DNA of 64,000 bases from Urechis unicinctus (lineage: Eukaryota > Annelida > Polychaeta > Xenopneusta > Urechidae): assembly GCA_034190875.2 (NCBI GenBank), contig CM067358.1:58697060-58761059 (forward strand), in the 5' to 3' direction. Below the pieces are notes generated by a model. The model was not told the origin of the DNA. It saw only the letters and a program-made list of their open reading frames with translations, and made no database searches. Made by a program: the position numbers and the translations under genes. Positions 11,206-20,309 of the stretch are shown here, piece by piece. Every line of letters begins with the position of its first letter. Position 1 is the first letter of the stretch.

Positions 11206-11590
11206 GTTGTGTCAAAGAAAAACAGAATCTGTCCATTACACACAAACTGCTCCTAAGTTCTGTCAATCATGCATTGACGAAGTGGATGAAATCTATCAAG
11301 ACTTGAACATTCCTTCAGCCGTTAGTGATGAGTCCATGGAGCCGCCTTCCCAGCCGCTGAAAGTTGGTTACAGCTCTCTCAATGAAGAAACTATTCCTGT
11401 GAGGGGTGTACCAGGTCTTGCCTGTTCTCGTCTATATACTCAACCAGAATATTGCCCTCACACCGCTGAACAAGTTCATAAGACTTTGTGCATATTATCC
11501 TCTTCCTCTCGTTTCCACTCTCGCGGCATTCATCAGCTATGTATGCAATATGTATTTTACCTGTGTGGTGTTTCCACTTGGGATCTCTGA
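11186..11590 (+). pseudogene. Open frame in the transposon, coding-like first half, unrecognised
   Basis: The stretch from 11207 to about 11410 has a balanced, hydrophilic composition unlike most frames in this window, including CysXXCys (KFCQSCIDEVDEIYQDLN) and a run SDESMEPPSQPLKVGYSSLN. There is no ATG at the start, and the upstream end is disrupted by the 20-base duplication. Possible donors (CCT|GTGAGG near 11400) could end an exon. The second half of the frame looks like random translation. It may be a captured host exon or a relic of the element's own gene. No function is inferred. Confidence 0.35.
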
Positions 11591-12870
11591 AAGTTTAAGT
11601 AATTTTTTCCAATATATTCCATTCCAAACAACAGAGACAGAGAGAATATTTTATTCTGGATTCCATTTTCATGAAAACATAGGTTGAATTTGTCGAATTT
11701 GTAAACGTTATCGCATAAGTCCTTATCCTTTCTCGTTAGAAGGGAAGAGGCTGCCCCAATTAAATCCCGCGCGAATATGGTCAGGTAACCAGCACTTCTT
11801 TGTCTTTTGCATTTAGATTTCAACGAGATCACATCAATTTGCACTCCCAACCCCCCCCCCCCCTTCCGTTTTCAATGCCATCCCACCTTTTGTACATGCT
11901 TTCCTCTAGTTTTGTCATTCAACACTCACTGTTGTCATATGTATGTCTGTACATGTATAGGTATATCAATTAATCCTATCTGTGTCATGACCTATTAAAG
12001 TAGCTTTATCCTGCATTGTGTAACCTGTCCTAGACATATCATAGTTTTGTATCTCACTTATTGCATCAACATCATACATATACCTTTAGCTGTCAAACAG
12101 TCATAACAATAATTAACATTTCTATAGTTGTTATCATTATCTGCCTCATTGTGATACTGGTAATTGATTGGTAGTGTACCTGCACTGGGGATTATTCGGT
12201 ATCCTATCATGTAATAACGAATATTATATGTATGTGATTTTGAACACAATTTGCTACTTGAGAATTATTTCTAAAATAAAATTAACTCAAACATTGCTGT
12301 TCCTCCACTTCTTATCAAAATATGGATCTGCATGATATATTGCATATGATTAAAGGCATATGATTTGGCCGATAGAAACTCAATTATTAGCAGCATGTAG
12401 AATAAAAACCATCATGAAGTTTACCGATGAGGAATGATCTTATGACCACTGTCCACATTGCTATGGAATTAATTGTAATAAAGCATAGTCAATATCAATA
12501 CAACATGATCGCTGACCCTGGTTTTTTTTAACATTCCATTCCATATCTGGTAAACCTTAAGTATTCTAAAATGATAATGTTCATTACATATGTAATGATG
12601 CTCATTTCCATCTGTTAAGCCTTAAATAATAACCTAACATCCAATTAAAACAAAAACAAAAGTTTTCAAAAACACAAACAGAACAGGTCAACAAAAGTAT
12701 GAAAACTTACTGTTGTGGTGTTTTTGGGGGCATTCTGTTCAATATCAAACACCTGGCTGCTTTGTTATTCTATTTGAGAAGACCATTCAATTTTGAACAC
12801 AACTGAATGCGTATATGAACACTCTCAATCAGACCCGGGTAGACAACAAGCGAAGTTTGAAACCACCATG
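11591..12870 (+). mobile_element. Transposon interior, no gene seen
   Basis: AT-rich interior of the 10272-13363 element with no supported gene. It holds a C13 run at 11851-11863 and several AATAAA or ATTAAA words (near 12277, 12408 and 12475). A 97-codon minus-strand frame at 11557-11850 is not recognised. None of this text recurs elsewhere in the window. Confidence 0.6.
11851..11863 (+). repeat. Poly(C) run of 13
   Basis: Thirteen consecutive C residues inside the transposon. Confidence 0.95.
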
Positions 12871-12897
12871 GTACGGCGTACTTCGATTGGAGTACGC
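12871..12897 (+). repeat. Internal copy of the inner TIR motif
   Basis: GTACGGCGTACTTCGATT followed by GGAGTACGC matches the inner 27 bases of the left TIR (10335-10361) with few differences. A weaker, partly inverted relative (CGTACTTAAATCGAAGTATG) is at 10751-10770. Repeated motifs near the ends are typical of binding sites in DNA transposons, or they may show an older element nested inside. Confidence 0.7.
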
Positions 12898-13093
12898 AAA
12901 TATCGGTTGTGCAAATGGATTGACATGGGGTGTGATGTTATCATCCATAAGTCACAAATATGCCATACAATTTTCACTAAACAGTATTTCATATAATCTA
13001 GACAAACTATGCTCCGCAAAAAGTAAGTTCTTTACTTTGCCAGACTGATTGAAAAAGGATTTTTGCCTCATCAATCGTCGGAAAAGACACGCG

Positions 13094-13156
13094 ATGGCCG
13101 CCGAACTAAAGTTTGAAAACGCGTACAAAAGCCTTCTCGTACATGGGCAACGCTAA
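13094..13156 (+). other. Short ATG-led open frame near the right TIR
   Basis: Twenty codons then TAA, starting MAAELKFENAYKSLL. The start context (GCGATGGCCGCC) is favourable and this patch is richer in G+C than its surroundings. It could be a captured first exon or chance. No match is recognised. Confidence 0.25.
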
Positions 13157-13274
13157 ATATGGTCCCAAATCGAGGCTGTGACTACTAAGAGGGTTTCCAC
13201 GATTTAACCCAACCAAATCTCAGTAAATAATGTCACAATTTGCAAAACAGTTGAGAAAATTAATGTTTATGTAT

Positions 13275-13363
13275 GCATACTTCAAACCAAGTACGCCGTA
13301 CTAGGAACGAGGTACGTACCTCGATCGAGGTACGTACTTCCTTCTGCGGTCGTCTTTGACCTG
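13275..13363 (-). repeat. Right terminal inverted repeat with 26 bp palindrome
   Basis: Read on the minus strand it begins CAGGTCAAAGACGACCGCAG and matches the left end, with mismatches mainly at bases 7-14 and in the innermost 20 bases. The same perfect 26 bp palindrome sits at 13312-13337. That the palindrome is identical at both ends while its neighbours have drifted suggests it matters to the element, for example as a transposase-binding site; this is inference. Confidence 0.93.
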
Positions 13364-13368
13364 ATAAT
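13364..13368 (+). repeat. Target-site duplication ATAAT, right
   Basis: Second copy of the 5-base duplication. The host text resumes here with AGCTCTTGGGTCTTCAAG, identical to the text after the single ATAAT at 61960-61964. Confidence 0.9.
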
Positions 13369-15711
13369 AGCTCTTGGGTCTTCAAGAAGCCAATAACAGC
13401 GCTGATGAGCAATGCATACATTTGTTTCGTATTGCATGATCTCGTCGTTGACTTTTGCAACATTCCCGAATGTATCAGCTATAGACAGGATGGTTGTTCC
13501 GAACTCTAAGATGAGCTTGTAATTCGTGAGCAAATGGCCCTTTTAATTGACATCTCCGATTTCACATTCGCCTAATGTTATGAAGCACGTCATATACTCG
13601 CAAAAGTTCATTATCACAATGTTTTATGGTGGTGATATTCGAAGGTTAGGTTACAAAGTTAATGTGCATGGCCAATTTAGTCATAATGAGCCCATCTCAC
13701 AAATAGCATGAACCTGCCTTCAATTTCATGATTCTAAATGGTACACTCTTTGCACGATTCTGTCGCAGTTTATTCTGATATAGTAACCGTAAATAGACTC
13801 TAATGATGCAAATGTGATCCGGTTGTCGGCATCACGATGCGAACGACATGTATATCTATAGCTCCATAGATATACATGAAATTCCAAGTAGTCAAAAACA
13901 ACTAATATCATGTTATATTTATGTAGAAAATATATCACTTGATTGTTTTCTTTTCATTATTTATTGCTACATAATTGAAGTTGCATGTTGTTTACTGCTT
14001 AAACGGTTTTGAGGGTTGCTAAACAATTTAGGGTTTGGAAATATTTTAAACGACAGTACACATGAATGTATCGCAAGCTTTTACAATCGTTTATTATTTC
14101 ATCAATGCGAAAATCATTATAAGTTAATTACTATATATGCTGTTTGTTGAATAATATCACATAGTCCAACTGGCATTCTGGATCGTTTACCTCAATATAA
14201 TACTTCGTATGACCAGGGATATAAACGTGCCACTCTTGTAACAGGTGACTTATTGTCAAAGAAAGAGTCATCAACACGTCAAAGATTGTACATTGAGAGA
14301 TTGATTTCCCTTGGAAATGTGTTTCATCAAAATAAGCAGCAACATCAGCGATTAGGAGTAGATATGTCTGTTAAACATCAACACTATTGCTATTTACACC
14401 AAATATTGCTGTCGAATACTGATGCATTGGCAACAGAGATGGTTGCCAGGTTCTTGTCATTCTATTTGCATTACACTTGTGTACATGCAAACCACTGCTA
14501 TGCCTGGTCGTCTAAGTTTTAGGAGGGCAATCCTGTCACGTGTATGTACAGTTATAAATTCGTTATTAACATAATACAATTTGCTTATGGTTGACCTTGC
14601 GCAAACAACTAGTAGTTCTTATGTGTAGTCTGTTCTTAGGGTTGCATCAACTCATAAAGTGACGACAACGGCCCCTTTTATACTCATTTTCGATTTGTAC
14701 CTTCTCATTAACGCATCAGTCTAGTGATATTTTCCACAACAGCCCAGTTTGAACATATCACATACCTTGTACAATATTTTCCTGTTCCAAGAATAGAGAA
14801 GCAGTTAGAATATACAAGCTATTATCAATAGCACCATGGACACATTTATAACTATGGAGTGGCGGACTCAGCTGACTTAGATGTTTTGTATGCATACCAT
14901 CGAAAACAACTTACATTTATTCGTCGCAACAGTTTTGTGTTTGCTTGTAAGGCCTTGACAAGCACACTACGTCCAGAATACGAATTAAGAATCAGCATAT
15001 ACGCTGGCGAAAGTACCCTGGTACATCTGCTTATGCATTGTTACATTAGTACACACAAAGGACTAAGCACACATTATGTTGCTCTCCTACTTCAACGAAA
15101 CATATGTTTCCAATGATCCCATCATTATAAAAAAAACAGCAGATCATCTCAATCATATATTCTCACAATTATGTATCATATTTGGTAGACCCTAATCATT
15201 ACGTGATGAGTTATATTTGCAATACGATTGTACCTCAATATAGAGACATCACTCCGACACAAGTTATGATCCCTTTGCTTAACCTAGGCAGCACACTTAA
15301 CAAATGTGGATGTCTGCTATACATTGCAATATATTACTATCATGTTTCTAAGCTGAAGTCACCGTAAAGGATTACAATGTTCATTGTTCTCCACCAAACT
15401 ATTCCTTTGCTCATGAGACAGCTTTGGTAGATTCGAGACTTGTAGATCTATTTCGTCCTAACCTCTAGAATCGATGTTCGTCAGAAAGGAAATAATGTCA
15501 AAAGCATGCTTCATTTGAAAAAATGTAATTGGTTTGACTGCCATGTCTTTTATAAACCAACAGAAGTTACATATCAAATATTTCTGTCACCACCACTACC
15601 TCTCGCACTCGCGTTAAGTGATGGGTCGCAGAGTCTCCAATGATATAAAGCTATATTCTAACCTACTGATAAATCACCTATGTATTTCGAAAATTATATT
15701 ACAGTCGAAAC
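13369..15711 (+). repeat. Repeat modules of copy A1, no gene seen
   Basis: Matched by 61965-64000, except that 14911-15281 is missing there. The block 13730-13960 recurs at 16855-17040. The block 14250-14760 recurs inverted at 17105-18300, split there by a transposon. The frame at 14253-14522 (89 codons) stays open in copy A2 (62908-63174) and partly in the inverted copy (minus strand, 18010-18348), sharing YLxQxLLSN and ATEMVA. Between the diverged copies most codon differences change the amino acid, so there is no sign of selection on a protein. Confidence 0.75.
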
Positions 15712-17165
15712 CGTATTTTATTCAGTGCCATTTTCCAACGCCTAAAACAAGAAACGTCAACGAAAATTTACAATACATATTGATATTCTGTTGACATGTA
15801 GAATTATGCGGGACAGATAATATAATGTAAACCAATATATGTGTGCAAATACATAACTGTAAAGCATGAATCGGTAAGAAATATTTGTAGTTCTAAGCTG
15901 TTCTGTCATAACATACGATGAGCAATATTGTGTTATGGTATTGTACCACTTTATGTTGCAGAGCTTTGTCAAACTGTGAGCACGCCAAGTTCGTCGGTTA
16001 TATGCAGTTTATGTCGCCATACAGTTCAGTTACTGATTGAATTTGATATTTCCATCGACGCCTGCTGCCTTCAATCATTAACTTTTAGTAATGTGCCAGG
16101 CATTAACTATTTGTCACAATGATGTTCCCTATTAGGACACAGTTACCGGCAGATACTAACAAAGACAAAGTATTCTTGCCTCATTAGTGGTCTATGGGTA
16201 TACTTCCATCTTCATTCGTTTGTTGCAGTGTATTCAGTACTGAGTGTCTCTCCCAACCCCGGCTTTGTTGAGCTAGCTCATGCAATCCATCGCGCGGCAT
16301 TTGAATGAAGTCAGGATGCAACCGTTAAGGTCCATTTACTCTGTTGTTATAATGCTTCGCTCATCAGGGGTAATACATTTTGGGTGATTACGGGATGTCC
16401 CTTGCGGTTATATCATCAGGATAAATTATACCAATATATCCTGGTACCCATTTATGATCATCCGGATCATTAGCGAAGTGAATTTGCCATTAGCTGTGTC
16501 ATTTCAGTATTATGTTGTATGATAACAATGGTTGTTGTAGCTAACACGATCAACTCTGTTCATTCATCGTTTCGTTCAATAGTCATAGTGTACAGCGCAA
16601 CTAGTAATGCATAGGCCATCTTCTGAACATGCATGGCTCTCTTCAGCTTCCCCAAACCTGGGAGAACCATGTACTATAAACGCAAATGACCCATTTCATG
16701 CGCATTTCCGATTTTGCTTCCACATAAGGAGAATTAACATGCGATATTCTACAAAATGTACAGAAATTGGTATCGTTGTGATATTTGAATGTCAGGTAAA
16801 TGTGGAGAGATGTAAGCAGAATTTAAACAGTAAGAGTGCATATCACGCAGAGAGCTTCTAAATGACACATTCTTTGCACGATTTAATCGCTTTTCATTCT
16901 GATATAGTATCCGTGCATACTCTCTAATGATGTAAGCGTCGGTCTATACTTTGATCAGGAACGTATTGTATGTGATATGAGTACGTCTTGTTCGATTTGG
17001 GCTATCCTCTCTCTACGATTTCTTACAATTCATATGTTACTACTATGAAACATTCTGAGGAAATATTTTTCGGAGAATATAGCTTGACTAATGCGTTTAT
17101 GGGAACGTTAAATCGAACACGAGCATGAAAGAGGCCGTTGTCGTCAATTTATGAGTTGGTGCAAT
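15712..17165 (+). repeat. Diverged forward copy of copy-A modules
   Basis: No gene seen. Between 16080 and 16400 it repeats the module at 9440-9760 (CACAATGATGTTCCCTATTA; CATTTACTCTGTTG). Between 16855 and 17040 it repeats 13730-13960 (CTTTGCACGATTTAATCG). At about 17040-17165 the orientation has switched: GAGGCCGTTGTCGTCAATTT is the reverse complement of the text at 14655-14675. The first 200 bases (15712-15920) have no clear partner in the window. Confidence 0.65.
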
Positions 17166-17505
17166 TATTTTCTTTTGCTTGAACACCATCCTAATGCCCC
17201 TGCCTCACATTGCCGGAGTAGTCACCGTAGAACCCAGATCATCCCGGAAGCACCATCCGTGTTACACTCCCGGAGAGAACACGAATCTGATAACGTAATG
17301 GACAAACAAGGAGACCACACGGAGTCGACAGGGTTGTGTACGATGCCAAGACGGAGCCGACACGGATGCCCCGGGGGTAACGCGGTACATCCCAGAAAAG
17401 TCCCCCTGGAGACGTAGGCAACAACGCGAGTATTACGGAGGAACCCGGCAGCAAAACGGCATTAACATGGAACGGGCCAGCACCAACGATATGGGTCGTA
17501 AAAGA

Positions 17506-17514
17506 TATAAAAGG
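17506..17514 (+). promoter_or_regulatory. TATA box-like sequence inside the small TIR element
   Basis: TATAAAAGG lies 49 bases before an ATG that opens a short reading frame (17555). A small hairpin, GGCTGTCACAGCC, overlaps its 3' end (17512-17524). The spacing fits a TATA-driven start site near 17535-17540, but this is inference from sequence alone. Confidence 0.4.
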
Positions 17515-17554
17515 CTGTCACAGCCAAACTATTGTATATTCCAGAACGTGAAAC

Positions 17555-17728
17555 ATGGATCCTGCACTACCTCTACAAGCAGAAGTCAGTCTGCTATAGG
17601 ACACGCGAGATCTCACCTTTGCCGGTGCCAATGATGTTGCTGCGTTGGATAAGACTTCACGGATGCCTAGGAGGCAGCACGGTGGCTACACGGAGATGCC
17701 GAAGGCTTCACGGATAATCCAGGTCTAA
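17555..17728 (+). pseudogene. 58-codon frame broken by one amber codon
   Basis: The frame opens with MDPALPLQAEVSLL, meets a single TAG at 17597-17599, and then runs on as DTRDLTFAGANDVAALDKTS and further to TAA at 17726-17728. The composition after the TAG remains protein-like, so one point mutation may have broken a small gene or first exon. It lies within the small TIR element, downstream of the TATA box. I do not recognise the product; it could be a captured host gene start or a relic of the element's own gene. Confidence 0.35.
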
Positions 17729-17964
17729 ACACGGAAGCAACATGGAGGCGCTCATCCGTGTTGCTGCTGGAACATATTTCCCAAAATATTTACAGGTTTA
17801 ATTTGTCGTTAGTGGCTCAGAAAGGCCCCCGCTATCCGGTATCCGCCGGAATAACCTGGCCACAACACAGACACATGGCTGAGTCTATACCTTACAGCCT
17901 GGAGCACCCTGGATTGCCATAATGGGGACTTTTGGGGACAACTACGGAAATGTGAGACAGGGGC

Positions 17965-18350
17965 TTAAGAACAGACTGCACATAAGAACTACTAGATGTT
18001 TGCGCAATATCAAGCGCAAGCTAATTGCAATATTTGTATAACTGTACGTACATTACCCTTATAACACTTGGTTGGACGACCAGGCTTGTCAGCGTAGCAG
18101 TGGATTTCCATGTACACAAGTGTCCTTAATGCAAATATATGGGGCAGTAACTTGGCAACCATCTCTGTTGCCATTGCCTGGACATTTGACAGCAACATTT
18201 GTTGTAAATAGCCATAGTTTTCCGGCTCAAAATCGTTGAGGTTGCTATTTCCAAAAATGAAACGTTTTGATGCAGCAAATTTCTCTAGAGGTTTGTGGGT
18301 GTGTCCATCGCTGAAAAACATATCAAACCATGCCGTTACCATGAACAAAT
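17965..18350 (-). repeat. Inverted diverged copy of 14250-14640
   Basis: The minus strand reads GTAGTTCTTATGTGCAGTCT, matching 14612-14631, and then CACTTGTGTACATG, AACAGAGATGGTTGCCA and TTGCTGTC, as at 14400-14480. A 112-codon minus-strand frame covers it (18010-18348). The 14.25 kb copies share short stretches such as ATEMVA, but with mostly replacement changes and indels, so I do not call it a gene. Confidence 0.75.
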
Positions 18351-20309
18351 TGCTCTATAGACACTATACAAATGCAATATCAAAGGACATGACGAATACG
18401 TCATGAATCTAGTAAGCATTCTGCACTTTAAGCAATGTATTATATACATCCTCATGGTCAACATGGTAATTTGTATATGTTCATTTCAACAGCTTACAAG
18501 CATGTATTTGAGCATCCTTTCCAACTGTATGTACTAACATCCGCTCCATAGTCTTTGAAAACTTCGATATTCTATAACGTATATTTTATCACGTTTTTAA
18601 GTTTCCATATTATTGTTCAGTTATCTTCGGTTATGTATCGTTATGAGAGAAAGGGACAATTCTAACAATGCGATATAAGTTGTTATAACGTCATGGTCCA
18701 AGAAAAACATCTGTCAATTTATATTCTGCTATTTGTATTTATGTAAAGGTAATAGTTTCTAAGCCCTATGATATTTGATGTATCGGTAATCTGCTGCCAT
18801 GCTATAACTCATTCTGGTAACCTGAATCAAGACATCGTAGTAAAACAAACCCGAATTTTGTAAAACAAACCGTTTCCATAAACCATTTAATGAGCTGATA
18901 GAGTCGTTTGACGTTTGCGTTCAGTTATTTTATGCAGAATATCATTGGATGCTAGATACCGGAGATTGAACTTATCATAATAGTGATCGATTTCATGCAT
19001 GCTCAACCATATATAAATGTTCTCATAACCAGGCAACTGGTTAATCGCAATTTGAATTGCTTTCATTAGATAGCAGATCAAAAGCGGAGCTTTATCATTG
19101 GCAGCGGATTTCTTGGACCTTCGACCAATTCGCAAGGAGACCAATACCTATTTGGTCAATAGAAGGTGTGGTCAATAGTGATCAACTCCATGGATGCTCT
19201 GTGCTATCATAAGACGTGCTTTGTGTGGGTATGTATCAACCGATCTGAATGAAGAAGCCTCCCGTGTAGTGATGACGTCAGAACAATGATAACTAGTTCC
19301 ACAGACTTGATGAGAAAGAGCGATTTCTATGTGACTTAGTGCATGATTAGCCGTTCGTTATAAACGACCTCTACATATCATAAGTGCTGCAAACCACGCA
19401 AGGATGAGCAGTGTTGTATAATGGTTGCCGTTTGTTGTAAATGGCAAATGAGGAAACACGTCAACGCAAAATTGTATCTGATTAAATAGAGCAAAACCTA
19501 TTACCGTCACATGTGATTCTATTTTGAAACTACTGGTATATCGTGTTGCTCCTCTTGATCGACGTTGGTATTTTACCGAGGACAAGAGAACAGCGCCTGA
19601 TTGTCTACAATAAGATATGTTGAGAAATAATATGCTTTATGACTCATATAAAAAATTCCATTGTGCTAGCCTGAAAGTAGCGGAAAACAAATGTAGTATA
19701 AATTATGAAATATGATGCAGGGCATTAATTATGACAGAAATGCAAACGACTTGGATAAGGGAGCAATAAACGGATTATTGCTGGTTATTTAATAAAAGAG
19801 CAAAGCGAACAACATGGGACCAACCCAGGTTAGTGGGTCGTAACCGTTTTCTCGGATTTCAACAACCAGCCAAATGATAGATTGTGAAAATAGGCAAGGC
19901 CGCGTTCATTTTTAGGCCACTACCATGGGTAGATAATGCCGAATGAAAACGACGTGTATCTGCCTGTGATAAAGCAAGCGCATATCAGCCATAGTTTCGC
20001 TATCTGGCTGGTTAAATTTGATAGCAAAGACAGCTAATTCAAGATCGCCTTGTGTTAATAACTCACCACGGCTAATAGTTCCGTGAGGTATTGATTGGGT
20101 TGGGATTACTGCACATACCTCGTCTATGAAACAGTCGTGTTGAATACACCCTGTCTTTGTTAACCTGGTACAGTGTATACGTATTGCACACAAAAAATTA
20201 ATTACCCCTTCCAGTTGATTATTCTTGACCAGGAACATATCATTCAATGATAATTCCATAACAATCGACAAAAGTATACAGTTGAAGGGTACACTAATAT
20301 TCTACCGGC
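18351..20309. repeat. Old repeat material, no supported gene
   Basis: Between 18590 and 19100 there is weak forward similarity to 31740-32060 (TCAGTTATCTT, TCCAAGAAAA, GAGCTGATAGAG). From 19150 to 20300 I find no clear partner in the window. Minus-strand open frames of 85 codons (18887-19144), 75 (19358-19585) and 119 (19912-20271) lie in sequence. They have plausible composition but no recognised motif, no conserved copy, and lengths expected by chance. Confidence 0.5.

Larger units (their letters stand above)
10272..13363 (+). mobile_element. 3.1 kb TIR DNA transposon, non-autonomous
   Basis: The element is bounded by inverted repeats of about 90 bp, starting CAGGTC and ending GACCTG. A 5 bp duplication (ATAAT) flanks it, and the second 15 kb copy has a clean empty site, so both ends are exact. 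No frame resembles a transposase (no catalytic acidic-triad region or zinc-finger array that I recognise), so it probably depended on enzyme made elsewhere. The inside is unlike the flanking repeats. It holds exon-like pieces (10594-11126 and perhaps 11186-11400), a C13 run, a short ATG-led frame at 13094-13156 and a third copy of the inner TIR motif at 12871-12897. A 5 bp duplication with CAG ends occurs in some hAT groups, but hAT TIRs are normally much shorter. I do not assign a superfamily. Confidence 0.92.
548..15711 (+). repeat. Long direct duplication A, copy 1
   Basis: Near-identical over long runs to 50304-64000, in the same order and orientation, about 48-51 kb apart. Alignable blocks (copy 1 to copy 2) are 548-832 to 50304-50539; 2203-3957 to 50540-52264; 3958-4240 to 54022-54307; 4243-6704 to 55165-57617; 6707-9290 to 57839-60522; 9328-10271 to 60988-61964; 13369-14910 to 61965-63573; and 15282-15711 to about 63574-64000. 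Copy 1 has lost three blocks that copy 2 keeps (near 3957, 4241 and 9291-9327). It keeps two blocks that copy 2 lacks (833-2202 and 14911-15281). It also has a transposon insertion at 10272-13363. No gene is recognised in it. Open frames shared with copy 2 differ mainly by amino-acid-changing substitutions, so they do not look selected. Confidence 0.93.
17196..17964 (+). mobile_element. ~770 bp G+C-rich TIR element
   Basis: The left end GCCCCTGCCTCACATTGCCG and the right end, read on the other strand, GCCCCTGTCTCACATTTCCG match over about 30 bases with scattered differences. The host text either side (GAGTTGGTGCAA and CTTAAGAACAGACTGCACAT) is the inverted partner of 14620-14660, where it is continuous, so this block is an insertion. 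It is clearly richer in G+C than the rest of the window. CACGGATG or its complement CATCCGTG occurs at 17254, 17361, 17658 and 17753, with a near copy at 17708, a subterminal-repeat pattern. No transposase is present. The target duplication is unclear (TAAT/TTAA-like flanks). Confidence 0.75.

Noticed and set aside
10272-13363. Helitron or LTR retrotransposon as an explanation for the 3.1 kb insertion
   Set aside because: It has long inverted (not direct) terminal repeats and a 5 bp target duplication. A Helitron has neither, and an LTR element would show direct terminal repeats with TG...CA ends.
14253-14522. 89-codon frame kept in copy A2 and partly in the inverted copy at 18.0-18.35 kb
   Set aside because: The shared words (YLxQxLLSN, ATEMVA) follow from nucleotide similarity. 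Between the diverged copies replacement changes outnumber silent ones, and indels are not multiples of three.
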